This document shows positions 7,049 through 15,193 of a stretch of 25,885 bases of DNA, piece after piece. The notes under the pieces were generated by a model. That model was not told the DNA's origin, made no database searches, and worked only from the letters and a program-made list of their open reading frames with translations. The stretch covers positions 1 to 25,885 of the forward strand of contig CAVFTS010000027.1 of the NCBI GenBank assembly GCA_963625655.1, read 5' to 3'. The DNA is from F23-B02 sp963625655 (GTDB taxonomy: Bacteria; Bacillota; Clostridia; Oscillospirales; Oscillospiraceae). Position 1 is the first letter of the stretch. Every line of letters starts with the position of its first letter. A program made the translations under genes and the position numbers.

Positions 7049-7429
7049 TTAAGACTTTTTCAGCGACTGTTTAAAGATTACGGCATACGCCGCCATTGCA
7101 AAGCACTCGACACCGAGTGGGTACAGCACCTCGGTGCAGTGATATTTACGCACAAAGAAGTAGCCCGTCACGACCAGCAGCACGGCTACCGCACCTATGA
7201 CTGCCGGAAGCTGCCTGCTCTTGTAGCGCTTGTCGGCAATGCACCACACGGTAAGCGCCGCAAAAACAACTGCGGCTCCGATAAGCCCCATGCTGCTATG
7301 TCCGAGGAAATACCATGCAACCAAAGCGTTCAACGCCGTTCCGCCGTAGGAACAAAGCAGCGCAAAGGTGTAGTGCTTGTGTTCCGAGAGCCACTCTTTC
7401 GATACGATCTCACCGTAGTCTTTGTTCAT
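7049..7429 (-). CDS. Small integral membrane protein of unknown function
   Basis: The 126-residue protein has a charged N-terminus (MNKDYGEIVSKEWLSEHKHY) followed by about four hydrophobic segments: near 22-42, 46-64, 73-92 and 103-120. I do not recognise a named family. The start overlaps the stop of the reductase gene by four bases (ATGA), and GGAGG lies 11 nt upstream, so it is translationally coupled and is the last gene of the plsC-ABC-reductase operon. The convergent terminator at 7014-7041 follows. Its place suggests an accessory envelope role, but nothing in the sequence gives a mechanism. Confidence 0.7.
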   Translation of the reverse strand: MNKDYGEIVSKEWLSEHKHYTFALLCSYGGTALNALVAWYFLGHSSMGLIGAAVVFAALTVWCIADKRYKSRQLPAVIGAVAVLLVVTGYFFVRKYHCTEVLYPLGVECFAMAAYAVIFKQSLKKS

Positions 7430-8160
7430 TTAATAAATCCTCCGTCACTCGTTATGACCTGTCCGGTTATGAAGCCGGCCTCGTCCGACGCCAGAAATGC
7501 GACGAGCGCCGCAATATCCTCCGGCGTTCCGAGGCGGCCGAGAGGCGTGTCCTCGGCAAGCATTCCGAGGGTCTCGTCGCCGAGCACCTTCACCATATCC
7601 GTGTCGATAACACCGGGAGCGACGCAGTTGACTCTTATCCCCGACGGCGCAAGCTCCATTGCAAGGGAGCGGCTCAGTCCGATTACTGCGTGCTTCGATG
7701 CGGAATATGCCACCTCGCACGATGCACCGTGCTGTCCCCAAATGGACGATGTGTTGATTATGCAGCCGCTGTGCTCATGCAGCATATGCGGCAGCACCGC
7801 CTGTATCGTGTTAAAGGCTCCCGTGAGATTGACGCCGAGCATACGCTCCCAATGCTGCGGTGTCAGCTCCTGAAACAGACACTGTCCTGCGATCCCTGCG
7901 TTATTCACAAGCAGAGTGACGTAGCCGAGGTGCTTTTCGGTCTCCCGCACCATTGCCTCGACCTCCGCACGCTTTGACACATCGGCTCTCACGGCTATCG
8001 CCTCATGCCCTTCGCTTTGCAGAAGGTGCAGTGTTTCCTGCGCCTCCGCTTCGTGTTCGATGTAGTTTATGCACACGGCATAGCCGTGCCTTGCCAAGGC
8101 TATCGCTTCCGCCCTGCCGATTCCTCTGGAGGAACCCGTTATAAGTGCTACCTTTTTCAT
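7426..8160 (-). CDS. ymfI: Short-chain dehydrogenase/reductase, probable EF-P 5-aminopentanone reductase
   Basis: The 244-aa Rossmann-fold enzyme has the NADPH-binding motif TGSSRGIG (8-15), NNAG (86-89), and catalytic N111, S138/S139, Y152 and K156 (YSASK). In length it resembles FabG, but the middle block TSSIWGQHGASCEVAYSASK followed by HAVIGLSRSLAMELAPSGIR and VNCVAPGVIDTDM is what I associate with YmfI proteins. In Bacillus, YmfI reduces the 5-aminopentanone modification on elongation factor P to its final 5-aminopentanol form. The assignment is by remembered family pattern, not by search. A FabG-type 3-oxoacyl-ACP reductase is the main alternative, since plsC is in the same operon. It overlaps the genes on both sides by four bases. 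Confidence 0.75.
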   Translation of the reverse strand: MKKVALITGSSRGIGRAEAIALARHGYAVCINYIEHEAEAQETLHLLQSEGHEAIAVRADVSKRAEVEAMVRETEKHLGYVTLLVNNAGIAGQCLFQELTPQHWERMLGVNLTGAFNTIQAVLPHMLHEHSGCIINTSSIWGQHGASCEVAYSASKHAVIGLSRSLAMELAPSGIRVNCVAPGVIDTDMVKVLGDETLGMLAEDTPLGRLGTPEDIAALVAFLASDEAGFITGQVITSDGGFIK

Positions 8161-9974
8161 GCTCCGCCTCCCGCTCTTGCCGCATCGTCCTCTCTGTCAA
8201 ACTGGCTGTTGTACAGCTCCGCATACAGTCCGCCCTTTCGCAGCAGCTCCGAGTGCGTCCCGCTCTCGGCAACGTCGCCGTGATCCATAACGAGTATGAG
8301 ATCTGCGTCCTTTATGGTCGAAAGCCTGTGCGCTATGACAAAGGATGTTCGCCCGCTCGTAAGACGCCGCATCGCCTGCTGAACAAGGTGCTCGGTTCGG
8401 GTATCTACAGCGGACGTCGCCTCGTCAAGTATTATCATCGGTGCGTTTTCAGCCATTGCCCTTGCAATGGTGAGGAGCTGCTTCTGCCCCTCGGACAGAC
8501 TTCCGCTTTCGCTGAGCATGGTGTCGTAGCCGTTGGGCTGGGTGCTTATATAGTGGTGCAGCCCGACCGCCTTGCAGGCCTCGATCATGCGCTCGTCGTC
8601 AAGGTCTTTCCTGCCGTATGCGATGTTTTCCCTGAAGCTGCCCTCAAAAAGCCATGCGTCCTGAAGCACCATGCCGAACAACGAATGTACCTCGCTGCGC
8701 TTCATGGACGATATAGGAACGCCGTCTATGCGTATCTCCCCGCTCCACAGCTCGTAAAAGTCCATAAGCAGGTTGACTATCGTTGTTTTTCCCGCTCCGG
8801 TATGCCCGACTATTGCAACCGTCTGCCCCGGCTCTACCGTTGCGGAGAAGTCATGGATCACGGGCTTGTCGGGTATGTAGCCGAAGCTAACATGGTCAAA
8901 CTCCACCCTGCCGAGTATTTTATGCGGGGCATCGCCCAGCTCTGCGTCGCTGCGCATCTCGGTCTCGGAAAGGAAGCCGAACACACGCTCACTCGCCGCC
9001 GCTGCCGACTGGAGCCGTGTTGCTGAGGATGATATCTGCGAAAGCGGTGACGTGAACAGTCTGACGTATGCGACAAACGCCACGATGGTGCCGAAATCTA
9101 TGCTGCCGTCCAGCGCAAGCGCCGCACCGACGACACAGACGGCGACGTAGCCGAAGTTGCCGATGAAGCTCATAAACGGGCTCATAAGCCCGGAGAAAAA
9201 CTGCGATTTCCATGCTGTTTTGTACAGGTTGTCGTTTATCCTGTCAAACTCTCTCCCCGCTTCCTCCTGAGCGCCGTATATGCGCAGGGTATCGTGGCCG
9301 GAGTAGGTCTCCTCGATATGACCGTTGATCGCACCGAGATTTTTCTGCTGACTGCGGAAATACTTCTGCGAGCGCTTTATAACAATAAGCATGAACGCAA
9401 AGCCGAAAAGCGACGAACCTATCGCCGTCAGCGCAAGCACCCAGTTTGTGATGAGCATCACCGCAATGACGCCGACGAACTGAGTAAGCCCCTGCACAAG
9501 GCTCGTGACGCTTGAGTTGAGCGTCGAGGACAGCGTATCGACGTCGTTGGTTATTCTGCTCAGAACGTCGCCGACGCTGACCCTGTCAAAGTAGCCTAAG
9601 GGTATCCTGTTTATCTTCTCGGATATGTCCTTGCGGAGGCTCCACGATATGCGCTGCATCACGCTTATCATCAGGTAGTTTGACAGACATGTGCAAAGTC
9701 CCGCCGAGCAGTAGATTATCAGTATCCCGATTATCGCAGTCTTAACGCCGTCAAGGTCTATGCTGCCTGTAAGCCCTGCGCCGATAGAGTTTGTGAGATC
9801 CGCCATCTTGTCCGGTGCAATGATTGAAAGCACCGTGCTGCCGACGGAAAACAGCAGCGCCGCCATGATAGGTGTGTACCACGGCTTACAATATTTAAAT
9901 ATATCCCGCATCGCAGAGCGGAAGTCCTTCGGCTTCTGCTGGGTGCGGTTCGTTCTTCCGGTCGGGTGACTCAT
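8157..9974 (-). CDS. ABC exporter half-transporter, catalytic-site subunit
   Basis: The 605-aa protein has an N-terminal six-helix transmembrane domain (about 30-320) and a C-terminal nucleotide-binding domain. Visible motifs are Walker A GHTGAGKTT (390-398, K396), Q-loop LQDAWLFEG, signature LSEGQ (493-497, a variant of LSGGQ), Walker B IILDE with catalytic E518, D-loop SAVD and H-loop H549. Together with the upstream gene it should form a heterodimeric type IV exporter of the TM287/288 or BmrCD kind. This subunit supplies the consensus Glu and His, while its variant signature serves the degenerate site. Substrates of such exporters range from drugs to lipids and peptides. The operon partner plsC fits lipid export but does not prove it. 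Confidence 0.9.
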   Translation of the reverse strand: MSHPTGRTNRTQQKPKDFRSAMRDIFKYCKPWYTPIMAALLFSVGSTVLSIIAPDKMADLTNSIGAGLTGSIDLDGVKTAIIGILIIYCSAGLCTCLSNYLMISVMQRISWSLRKDISEKINRIPLGYFDRVSVGDVLSRITNDVDTLSSTLNSSVTSLVQGLTQFVGVIAVMLITNWVLALTAIGSSLFGFAFMLIVIKRSQKYFRSQQKNLGAINGHIEETYSGHDTLRIYGAQEEAGREFDRINDNLYKTAWKSQFFSGLMSPFMSFIGNFGYVAVCVVGAALALDGSIDFGTIVAFVAYVRLFTSPLSQISSSATRLQSAAAASERVFGFLSETEMRSDAELGDAPHKILGRVEFDHVSFGYIPDKPVIHDFSATVEPGQTVAIVGHTGAGKTTIVNLLMDFYELWSGEIRIDGVPISSMKRSEVHSLFGMVLQDAWLFEGSFRENIAYGRKDLDDERMIEACKAVGLHHYISTQPNGYDTMLSESGSLSEGQKQLLTIARAMAENAPMIILDEATSAVDTRTEHLVQQAMRRLTSGRTSFVIAHRLSTIKDADLILVMDHGDVAESGTHSELLRKGGLYAELYNSQFDREDDAARAGGGA

Positions 9975-11854
9975 AGGGCAAGCTCCTCCTCCGAAAGCTG
10001 TGACAGCGCTATCTGTCTGTAAACCTCACAGTCGGACAGCAGTTCCCTGTGCCTGCCGATTCCGGCGATACGCCCGTCGTCAAGCACGATTATCTTGTCG
10101 GCGCCCATTATGGTGCCGATACGCTGGGCGACGATGATGACCGTCGTTTCTCCCAGTTCGTTTTTAAGTCCGTTTCTCAGCGCTCTGTCGGTCTTAAAGT
10201 CGAGAGCGGAGAAGGAATCGTCAAGTATCAAAATATCCGACCTGCGGCAAAGCGCCCTTGCGATGGAGAGTCGCTGCTTCTGCCCGCCGGAGAAGTTCAT
10301 ACCGCCCCGGGCAACGGGAGACGCCGCACCGTCCGGCAGAGAACTCACAAACTCGTCCGCCTGTGCAATGCGGAGCGCAGCATCGAGTCTCTCCGGGTCC
10401 GCCGAGCATCCCATTGCGACGTTTGACGCAACCGTACCCGTGAACATCAGCGGCTTTTGAGACGCATATGCTATCTTTTCGCTGAGCTGCTTCAGGGTGT
10501 AGTTTTTAACGTCCGTTCCGTCTACAAGTATGCGCCCCTCGGTGGGATCACTGAATCTCGGTATGAGGCTCACAAGCGTCGTTTTGCCGGAGCCTGTCGA
10601 GCCGACAATTGCGACCGTCTGCCCCCGTGCAATCTTAAAGCTTATATCGCTCAAAACGTCGCCGCTGCCGCCGGGGTAGCGGTAGGAAACGTGTTCAAAT
10701 TCTATCATCTGCCGTGATGCCGCTTCGCTGCGTATGGTGAACACGGTGTCGCCGCCGAAAAACACCGTGCTGCCGCACAGATCAAGCACGGCATTCTCGC
10801 TGCCGTCGGGGTCAAGCAGGCACATACTTACCCAATCCTTGTCCTCCGGCTCACCATAGCCGTCCTTCACCGAAGGCTCTGTATCCAGCACCTCGTTTAT
10901 TCTCCCGGCTGCGACAAATGCCCGCGGAGCAATGACAAGCACCGCCGCCATCATCAGAAACGACATTATCATCTGCATTGCGTATGACATGAACACTATC
11001 ATGTCGGCAAAAATGTCTACTCTCTGCGCCAGCGCCTCGGCGCCGTTTAGAGCCACCGAGTTAATGAGTATTGCGCCGATCCAGTATATCGACATACTCA
11101 GCAGGTTCATGGACAGGCTCATTATCGGCGTTATGAAGGTCATCGCTCTGTTTGCAAAGAGCTGATTGTTCATAAGCTCGGTGTTGCTTTGCTGGAACTT
11201 GTCGTGCTGATACTTTTCGGCGTTGAACGCACGCACGACCCGAATGCCGGTCAGGTTCTCTCTTGCGGAACGGTTCAATCCGTCCTGGAGCCACTGCACT
11301 CTGCGGAAGCGCGGAAAGGTCAGCGCAAGGATGAGCGCCATGAGCGCCATGATTATTGCGATGGCGATCCCAGTCGCAAGCGACCACTGCCACGCCTTGC
11401 CCGCTATCTTCGTTATCGCCCAAATCGCCATGAGCGGAGCCTTTATGACCACCTGCATCGACATGACTATGAGCATCTGCACCTGCATGACATCGTTCGT
11501 GGAGCGGGTTATAAGGCTCGGCGTCGAAAAGCGCCCGATCTCGTTTTTTGAAAACGACTGCACCTTGTAGTACATGGCGCTCCTCAGACGTTTCGAGAAG
11601 CCGGCTGCGATATTGGACGCAAGAAAACAGACTGCCACGGATGACGCAAGGCTCCCAAGGGAGCAAAGCAGCATCATTCCGCCGGCAGTCCAAATGTCGT
11701 TCATTGCACTGCCTTCCGTCTCGACCAGCTTCGTTATCTCGGACATATAGTCCGGCAGCTTCAGGTCAAGCCAGACCTGCGCCGCAATGAAAACCAGGCT
11801 GAGAAGGAAAAACAGCCACTCTTTTCTTTTCAGGTACCTTAAAAGCTTTAACAT
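9971..11854 (-). CDS. ABC exporter half-transporter, degenerate-site subunit with an interdomain insertion
   Basis: The 627-aa partner of the following gene overlaps it by four bases. The transmembrane domain spans about residues 12-310. The nucleotide-binding domain has Walker A GSTGSGKTT (418-426) and a canonical signature FSGGQ (521-525). Walker B is ILILDD, with Asp (D546) in place of the catalytic Glu, and the H-loop residue is Gln (Q577, VAQRI). These substitutions mark the degenerate ATP site typical of asymmetric heterodimeric exporters, where this subunit's signature completes the active site of the other. An unusual insert of about 45 residues (334-381, beginning YGEPEDKDWVSMCLLDPDGS) separates the two domains. 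It starts seven bases inside the end of plsC. Confidence 0.9.
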   Translation of the reverse strand: MLKLLRYLKRKEWLFFLLSLVFIAAQVWLDLKLPDYMSEITKLVETEGSAMNDIWTAGGMMLLCSLGSLASSVAVCFLASNIAAGFSKRLRSAMYYKVQSFSKNEIGRFSTPSLITRSTNDVMQVQMLIVMSMQVVIKAPLMAIWAITKIAGKAWQWSLATGIAIAIIMALMALILALTFPRFRRVQWLQDGLNRSARENLTGIRVVRAFNAEKYQHDKFQQSNTELMNNQLFANRAMTFITPIMSLSMNLLSMSIYWIGAILINSVALNGAEALAQRVDIFADMIVFMSYAMQMIMSFLMMAAVLVIAPRAFVAAGRINEVLDTEPSVKDGYGEPEDKDWVSMCLLDPDGSENAVLDLCGSTVFFGGDTVFTIRSEAASRQMIEFEHVSYRYPGGSGDVLSDISFKIARGQTVAIVGSTGSGKTTLVSLIPRFSDPTEGRILVDGTDVKNYTLKQLSEKIAYASQKPLMFTGTVASNVAMGCSADPERLDAALRIAQADEFVSSLPDGAASPVARGGMNFSGGQKQRLSIARALCRRSDILILDDSFSALDFKTDRALRNGLKNELGETTVIIVAQRIGTIMGADKIIVLDDGRIAGIGRHRELLSDCEVYRQIALSQLSEEELAL

Positions 11855-12696
11855 CCGCTGTCGCAGGTCTCCTTCCTCATCTTTTCGAGATGCTCCTCGA
11901 TCATACCCTGCGCCAGGTCCGCAGTTTCCCTTGTGGTGTGTGTTTTTGCGTATTCTGCGTCTATGACTCCGATTATGTCAAGATACACCTGAGTGTTGCG
12001 CCTGAAGGCGTTTTTCATAATATCGTCGGTATTCCTGACCGCCGCAACGACGACGGGTGCGCCCCCCTTCTGTGCGATCTTAAACGATCCCGCATGGAAG
12101 GGGTTCATGTTTTCGGTTTTGCTGCGGGTGCCTTCGGGGTATATGCAGATAGAGCCTATATCCTGCGTTATGATCTCCGTGGCACGCTTTATGACGCCGA
12201 GCGCCTGTCTGTTGTTGTCTCTGTCGAGGGCAAGGCAGCCGCTCTTGTGCATCAGCTTTCCGCCGACAAACACACGAAAATTGCTTTTTTTCGATATGTA
12301 TATGATGCCGTGCCTATCGAGCGTCGCAACCATGACGGCAGGGTCAAAGAACGACCTGTGATTGCAGACGATGAGAAAACGACGGTCTGTGGGGATCTTC
12401 TCCTCCCCGCTAACGTGGATCTTCGCACCCAAGTAGAGACAGGCGGTCTTTGCGATCTGGTCGAGGTGCCAGCGGCAGAACTTTGACGGACGAGACTGCG
12501 GCTTATTAAGGTCGATAAAAAGCTGCGTCCCCAAGTACATGAGCACAACGTACAGTGCGTTGCTCGCAAGGAAACATCCGACAAGAAGCAGCGGCACTAT
12601 CCACAAAAGATTCCATCCGGCTTCCGCCAGTGCGGTAAGCACAACGGTCAGCACCGTAGCGACCGCACTCAATGCGGCAAATATTTTAACAAGCAT
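11848..12696 (-). CDS. plsC: 1-acyl-sn-glycerol-3-phosphate acyltransferase-like protein
   Basis: PlsC-type enzymes transfer an acyl chain to lysophosphatidic acid in the inner membrane to give phosphatidic acid. This 282-aa protein has two N-terminal hydrophobic helices (about 4-26 and 29-58). The HX4D catalytic motif follows in CNHRSFFDP (H113, D118), then KKSNFRVFVGGKLMHKSG and the substrate-binding motif YPEGTRSK (E188-R191). I set the start at 12696 after AAGGAAG, because an in-frame ATG 72 nt upstream lies inside the promoter's -35 box. It is the first gene of a five-gene overlapping operon with the ABC exporter, the reductase and a small membrane protein. Confidence 0.85.
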   Translation of the reverse strand: MLVKIFAALSAVATVLTVVLTALAEAGWNLLWIVPLLLVGCFLASNALYVVLMYLGTQLFIDLNKPQSRPSKFCRWHLDQIAKTACLYLGAKIHVSGEEKIPTDRRFLIVCNHRSFFDPAVMVATLDRHGIIYISKKSNFRVFVGGKLMHKSGCLALDRDNNRQALGVIKRATEIITQDIGSICIYPEGTRSKTENMNPFHAGSFKIAQKGGAPVVVAAVRNTDDIMKNAFRRNTQVYLDIIGVIDAEYAKTHTTRETADLAQGMIEEHLEKMRKETCDSGC

Positions 12697-12739
12697 TTTC
12701 CCGCTTCCTTTGCACTTCTTTAAAATAATATTTAATGTC

Positions 12740-12768
12740 ATTATATAATCATGGCGCAAAAATTTCAA
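12740..12768 (-). promoter_or_regulatory. Promoter of the plsC-ABC-reductase operon
   Basis: On the minus strand, TTGAAA (12763-12768), a 17-nt spacer and a perfect TATAAT (12740-12745) predict a start near 12733 and a leader of about 37 nt. Confidence 0.8.
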
Positions 12769-12943
12769 CGCCTATTCCAACAAATATTTTAAACATTTCC
12801 GGTTTTATATGCCGGAGCGTTAAAGGATTGACGTTAATTTTTTGACTTTTGTTATTTTTGCACACATTGTCGGCGTAAATCGACGTTCTTTCGTAAAATG
12901 TGATAAATTTGTAGAAACTGCACTAAAATACACAAGAATTAAA
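12769..12943. other. AT-rich spacer between divergent operons
   Basis: Roughly 175 bases between the plsC and hppA promoters hold no reading frame or hairpin I can support. The stretch is rich in A/T runs. It contains TTGAC-like hexamers at about 12830 and 12842 without a good -10 partner. Confidence 0.5.
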
Positions 12944-12972
12944 TTGATTTTCAAAATTTCATAGTATAAAAT
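12944..12972 (+). promoter_or_regulatory. hppA promoter
   Basis: TTGATT (12944-12949), a 17-nt spacer and TAAAAT (12967-12972) place the start at about 12979, a few bases before the structured leader. Confidence 0.6.
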
Positions 12973-12984
12973 ACATAATTAGCT

Positions 12985-13051
12985 TAAGCTGACGGGAGCC
13001 GAACCTCTGTCGGTTTTGACGGGCGGCAGGGATTCGACTCCCGTCAGCTTA
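12985..13051 (+). promoter_or_regulatory. Structured 5' leader RNA of hppA (candidate riboswitch or stabilising element)
   Basis: A perfect 14-bp outer stem (TAAGCTGACGGGAG with CTCCCGTCAGCTTA) closes 39 inner bases. Inside, CCGA / TCGG (12999-13002 / 13010-13013) forms a small hairpin with loop AACCTCTG-like bases. CTCTG in that loop (13005-13009) can pair with CAGGG at 13027-13031 as a pseudoknot. GACGGG occurs twice (12991-12996 and 13018-13023), so either copy could pair with CCCGTC at 13041-13045, giving two competing folds. No terminator follows. The ribosome site is about 35 nt downstream, so any control would be on translation or mRNA stability. I could not match it to a named riboswitch class. 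Confidence 0.6.
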
Positions 13052-13097
13052 TGAAAGCACAAAATTTTCAATCTGAAGAAATAGGAGTGAACTTCTG

Positions 13098-15107
13098 ATG
13101 GATAAGATTATCTATCTGGCCCCGGTTATGGCGGTCCTCGCTCTGCTTTTCGCTGTCTACAAGATCGTTTATGTAGGCAAGCAGGACGCAGGCAACGACC
13201 GCATGAAGGAAATTGCCGGCAGTATCAGCGATGGCGCCCGTGCCTTCCTGTTCGCCGAGTACAAGATCCTCGTCATCTTTATCGCAGTACTTTTCGTTGC
13301 TATCGGTCTCGGCCTCCGCAACTGGACCACTGCTATCTGCTTCCTCTGCGGTGCAGTGTTCTCCATTCTCGCAGGCTACATCGGCATGAACGTTGCCACC
13401 AAGGCTAACGTCCGTACCGCAAACGCCGCTCGGCACGGAATGAACAAGGCTCTCGCCATTGCCTTCTCCGGCGGCTCCGTCATGGGTATGTGCGTCGTCG
13501 GTCTCGGTCTTCTCGGCGCAAGCGTTCTCTACATCATCACCAAGGACACCAACGTCCTCTTCGGTTTCTCGCTCGGTGCTTCCTCCATCGCACTGTTTGC
13601 CCGTGTCGGCGGCGGTATCTACACCAAGGCTGCTGACGTCGGCGCCGACCTCGTCGGCAAGGTCGAGGCAGGCATCCCCGAAGACGACCCCCGCAACCCC
13701 GCAGTTATCGCCGATAACGTCGGCGACAACGTAGGCGACGTTGCAGGTATGGGCGCAGACCTCTTTGAGAGCTATGTCGGCGCTATCATTTCCGCGATGA
13801 CCCTCGGTCTGCTCGTTTCCGACAAGGCAGTTGTCTTCCCCATGGTAATCGCCGCCTGCGGTATTCTTGCATCCATCATCGCAACCTTCTTCGTCCGCGG
13901 CAAGGACGGCTCCAATCCTCATAAGGCACTCAAGATGGGCTCCTACGTTTCCGCTCTGCTCGTCGTTGTGGCTTCCGTAGTCCTGAGCAAGGTCATGCTC
14001 GGCAACTACGATTCCGCATGGGCGATCATTGCCGGTCTTGCCGTCGGTCTCGTTATCGGCATCATCACCGAGGTCTACACCTCCGGTGACTACAAATCCG
14101 TTAAGAAAATTGCCAATCAGTCCGAGACCGGCTCTGCCACCACCATCATCTCCGGCATTGCAGTCGGCATGATGTCCACCTGGATCCCCGTCGTTCTGAT
14201 CTGCGTTGCAATCTTTATTTCCTACAAGTGCGCCGACCTCTACGGTATCGCACTTGCGGCAGTCGGTATGCTCTCCACCACCGGTATCACCGTTGCGGTC
14301 GACGCTTACGGTCCTATCGCCGATAATGCCGGCGGTATCGCCGAGATGAGCGGTCTCGACCCCTCCGTCCGTGAGATCACCGACAAGCTCGATGCAGTCG
14401 GCAACACCACCGCAGCAATGGGCAAGGGCTTCGCTATCGGCTCCGCCGCTCTGACCGCACTCGCACTCTTCGTTTCCTTCGCAGAGGCAGCAACGGTCGA
14501 AACTGCAGAGGGGGTTGTTTCTCTCAGCAAGGCGGGTATCAGCATTCTCGATCCCGCAGTCGTCATCGGTCTGCTCATCGGCGGTATGCTTCCCTTCGTC
14601 TTCTCCGCAATGACCATGGACTCCGTTTCCAAGGCTGCCAACAAGATGATCGAAGAGGTTCGCCGTCAGTTCCGTGAGATCCCCGGCATCATGGAAGGCA
14701 AGGGCAAGCCCGACTACAAGAAGTGTGTTGCGATCTCCACCACCGCAGCTCTCAAGGAAATGCTCGTTCCCGGTCTCATGGCAGTTATCGTTCCCCTCGC
14801 AGTCGGCTTCATTCTCGGGCCTGCCGCTCTCGGCGGTCTGCTTGCGGGTTCACTCGTCACCGGTGTTATGATGGCAATGTTCATGTCCAACGCAGGCGGC
14901 GCATGGGATAACGCCAAGAAGTACATTGAGGAAGGCAACCACGGCGGCAAGGGCTCCGACGCTCACAAGGCAGCAGTCGTCGGCGACACCGTAGGCGACC
15001 CGTTCAAGGACACCTCTGGTCCCTCCATCAACATCCTCATCAAGCTGATGACCGTTGTTTCCACCGTTTTCGCAGCTGCATTCGGAAGCGGTCTGCTCCA
15101 CTTCTGA
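13098..15107 (+). CDS. hppA: Membrane-bound K+-dependent, probably Na+-translocating pyrophosphatase
   Basis: The enzyme couples pyrophosphate hydrolysis to cation pumping across the cytoplasmic membrane. At 669 aa with about 16 transmembrane helices, it has the normal size. The substrate motif DVGADLVGKVE (180-190), EDDPRNPAVIADNVGDNVGD (195-214), and the C-terminal mirror KKYIEEG...DTVGDPFKDTSGPS are intact. GNTTAA at 435-440 has Ala where K+-independent enzymes have Lys, indicating K+ dependence. In GADLFESYVG, the Glu (E224) sits three residues after D221, the position known from Na+-pumping enzymes such as that of Thermotoga, rather than seven after. A dual Na+/H+ pump remains possible. 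Codon choice is strongly biased to C-ending codons, suggesting high expression. AGGAGTG precedes the ATG. Confidence 0.93.
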   Translation: MDKIIYLAPVMAVLALLFAVYKIVYVGKQDAGNDRMKEIAGSISDGARAFLFAEYKILVIFIAVLFVAIGLGLRNWTTAICFLCGAVFSILAGYIGMNVATKANVRTANAARHGMNKALAIAFSGGSVMGMCVVGLGLLGASVLYIITKDTNVLFGFSLGASSIALFARVGGGIYTKAADVGADLVGKVEAGIPEDDPRNPAVIADNVGDNVGDVAGMGADLFESYVGAIISAMTLGLLVSDKAVVFPMVIAACGILASIIATFFVRGKDGSNPHKALKMGSYVSALLVVVASVVLSKVMLGNYDSAWAIIAGLAVGLVIGIITEVYTSGDYKSVKKIANQSETGSATTIISGIAVGMMSTWIPVVLICVAIFISYKCADLYGIALAAVGMLSTTGITVAVDAYGPIADNAGGIAEMSGLDPSVREITDKLDAVGNTTAAMGKGFAIGSAALTALALFVSFAEAATVETAEGVVSLSKAGISILDPAVVIGLLIGGMLPFVFSAMTMDSVSKAANKMIEEVRRQFREIPGIMEGKGKPDYKKCVAISTTAALKEMLVPGLMAVIVPLAVGFILGPAALGGLLAGSLVTGVMMAMFMSNAGGAWDNAKKYIEEGNHGGKGSDAHKAAVVGDTVGDPFKDTSGPSINILIKLMTVVSTVFAAAFGSGLLHF

Positions 15108-15120
15108 TCCGTCACTTTAA

Positions 15121-15157
15121 CACAGGCATCGCCGTTTGGCGGTGCCTGTGTTCTTTT
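15121..15157 (+). terminator. hppA terminator
   Basis: CACAGGCATCGCC / GGCGGTGCCTGTG with a 4-nt GTTT loop and one G-T pair is followed by TTCTTTT. It lies 13 bases after the stop codon. Confidence 0.9.
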
Positions 15158-15179
15158 AAGCTGAACCCCTGTCAGCTTA
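15157..15179 (+). repeat. Second hairpin, echo of the hppA leader
   Basis: TAAGCTGA / TCAGCTTA with loop ACCCCTG is followed by TTTTT. The arms are the same as the outer 8 bases of the hppA leader stem, and the loop resembles that leader's inner loop ACCTCTG. It can act as a back-up terminator. Confidence 0.6.
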
Positions 15180-15193
15180 TTTTTAAAACTATC

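Noticed and set aside
7040..7977. Long plus-strand ORFs opposite the reductase and small membrane protein genes
   Set aside because: They are low-complexity shadows with no ribosome sites, opposite well-supported genes.
12697..12768. 24-codon N-terminal extension of plsC
   Set aside because: The start codon falls in the -35 box of a consensus promoter, so the transcript cannot include it.
12986..13050. tRNA or tmRNA fragment, because GGGATTCGACTCCC resembles a T-arm
   Set aside because: No cloverleaf, acceptor or CCA end can be formed; the bases belong to the long hppA leader stem.
13068..13922. 284-codon minus-strand ORF opposite hppA
   Set aside because: It is a mirror of hppA codon bias (Cys/Asp/Glu-rich, no domain), typical of antisense shadows in GC-rich third positions.
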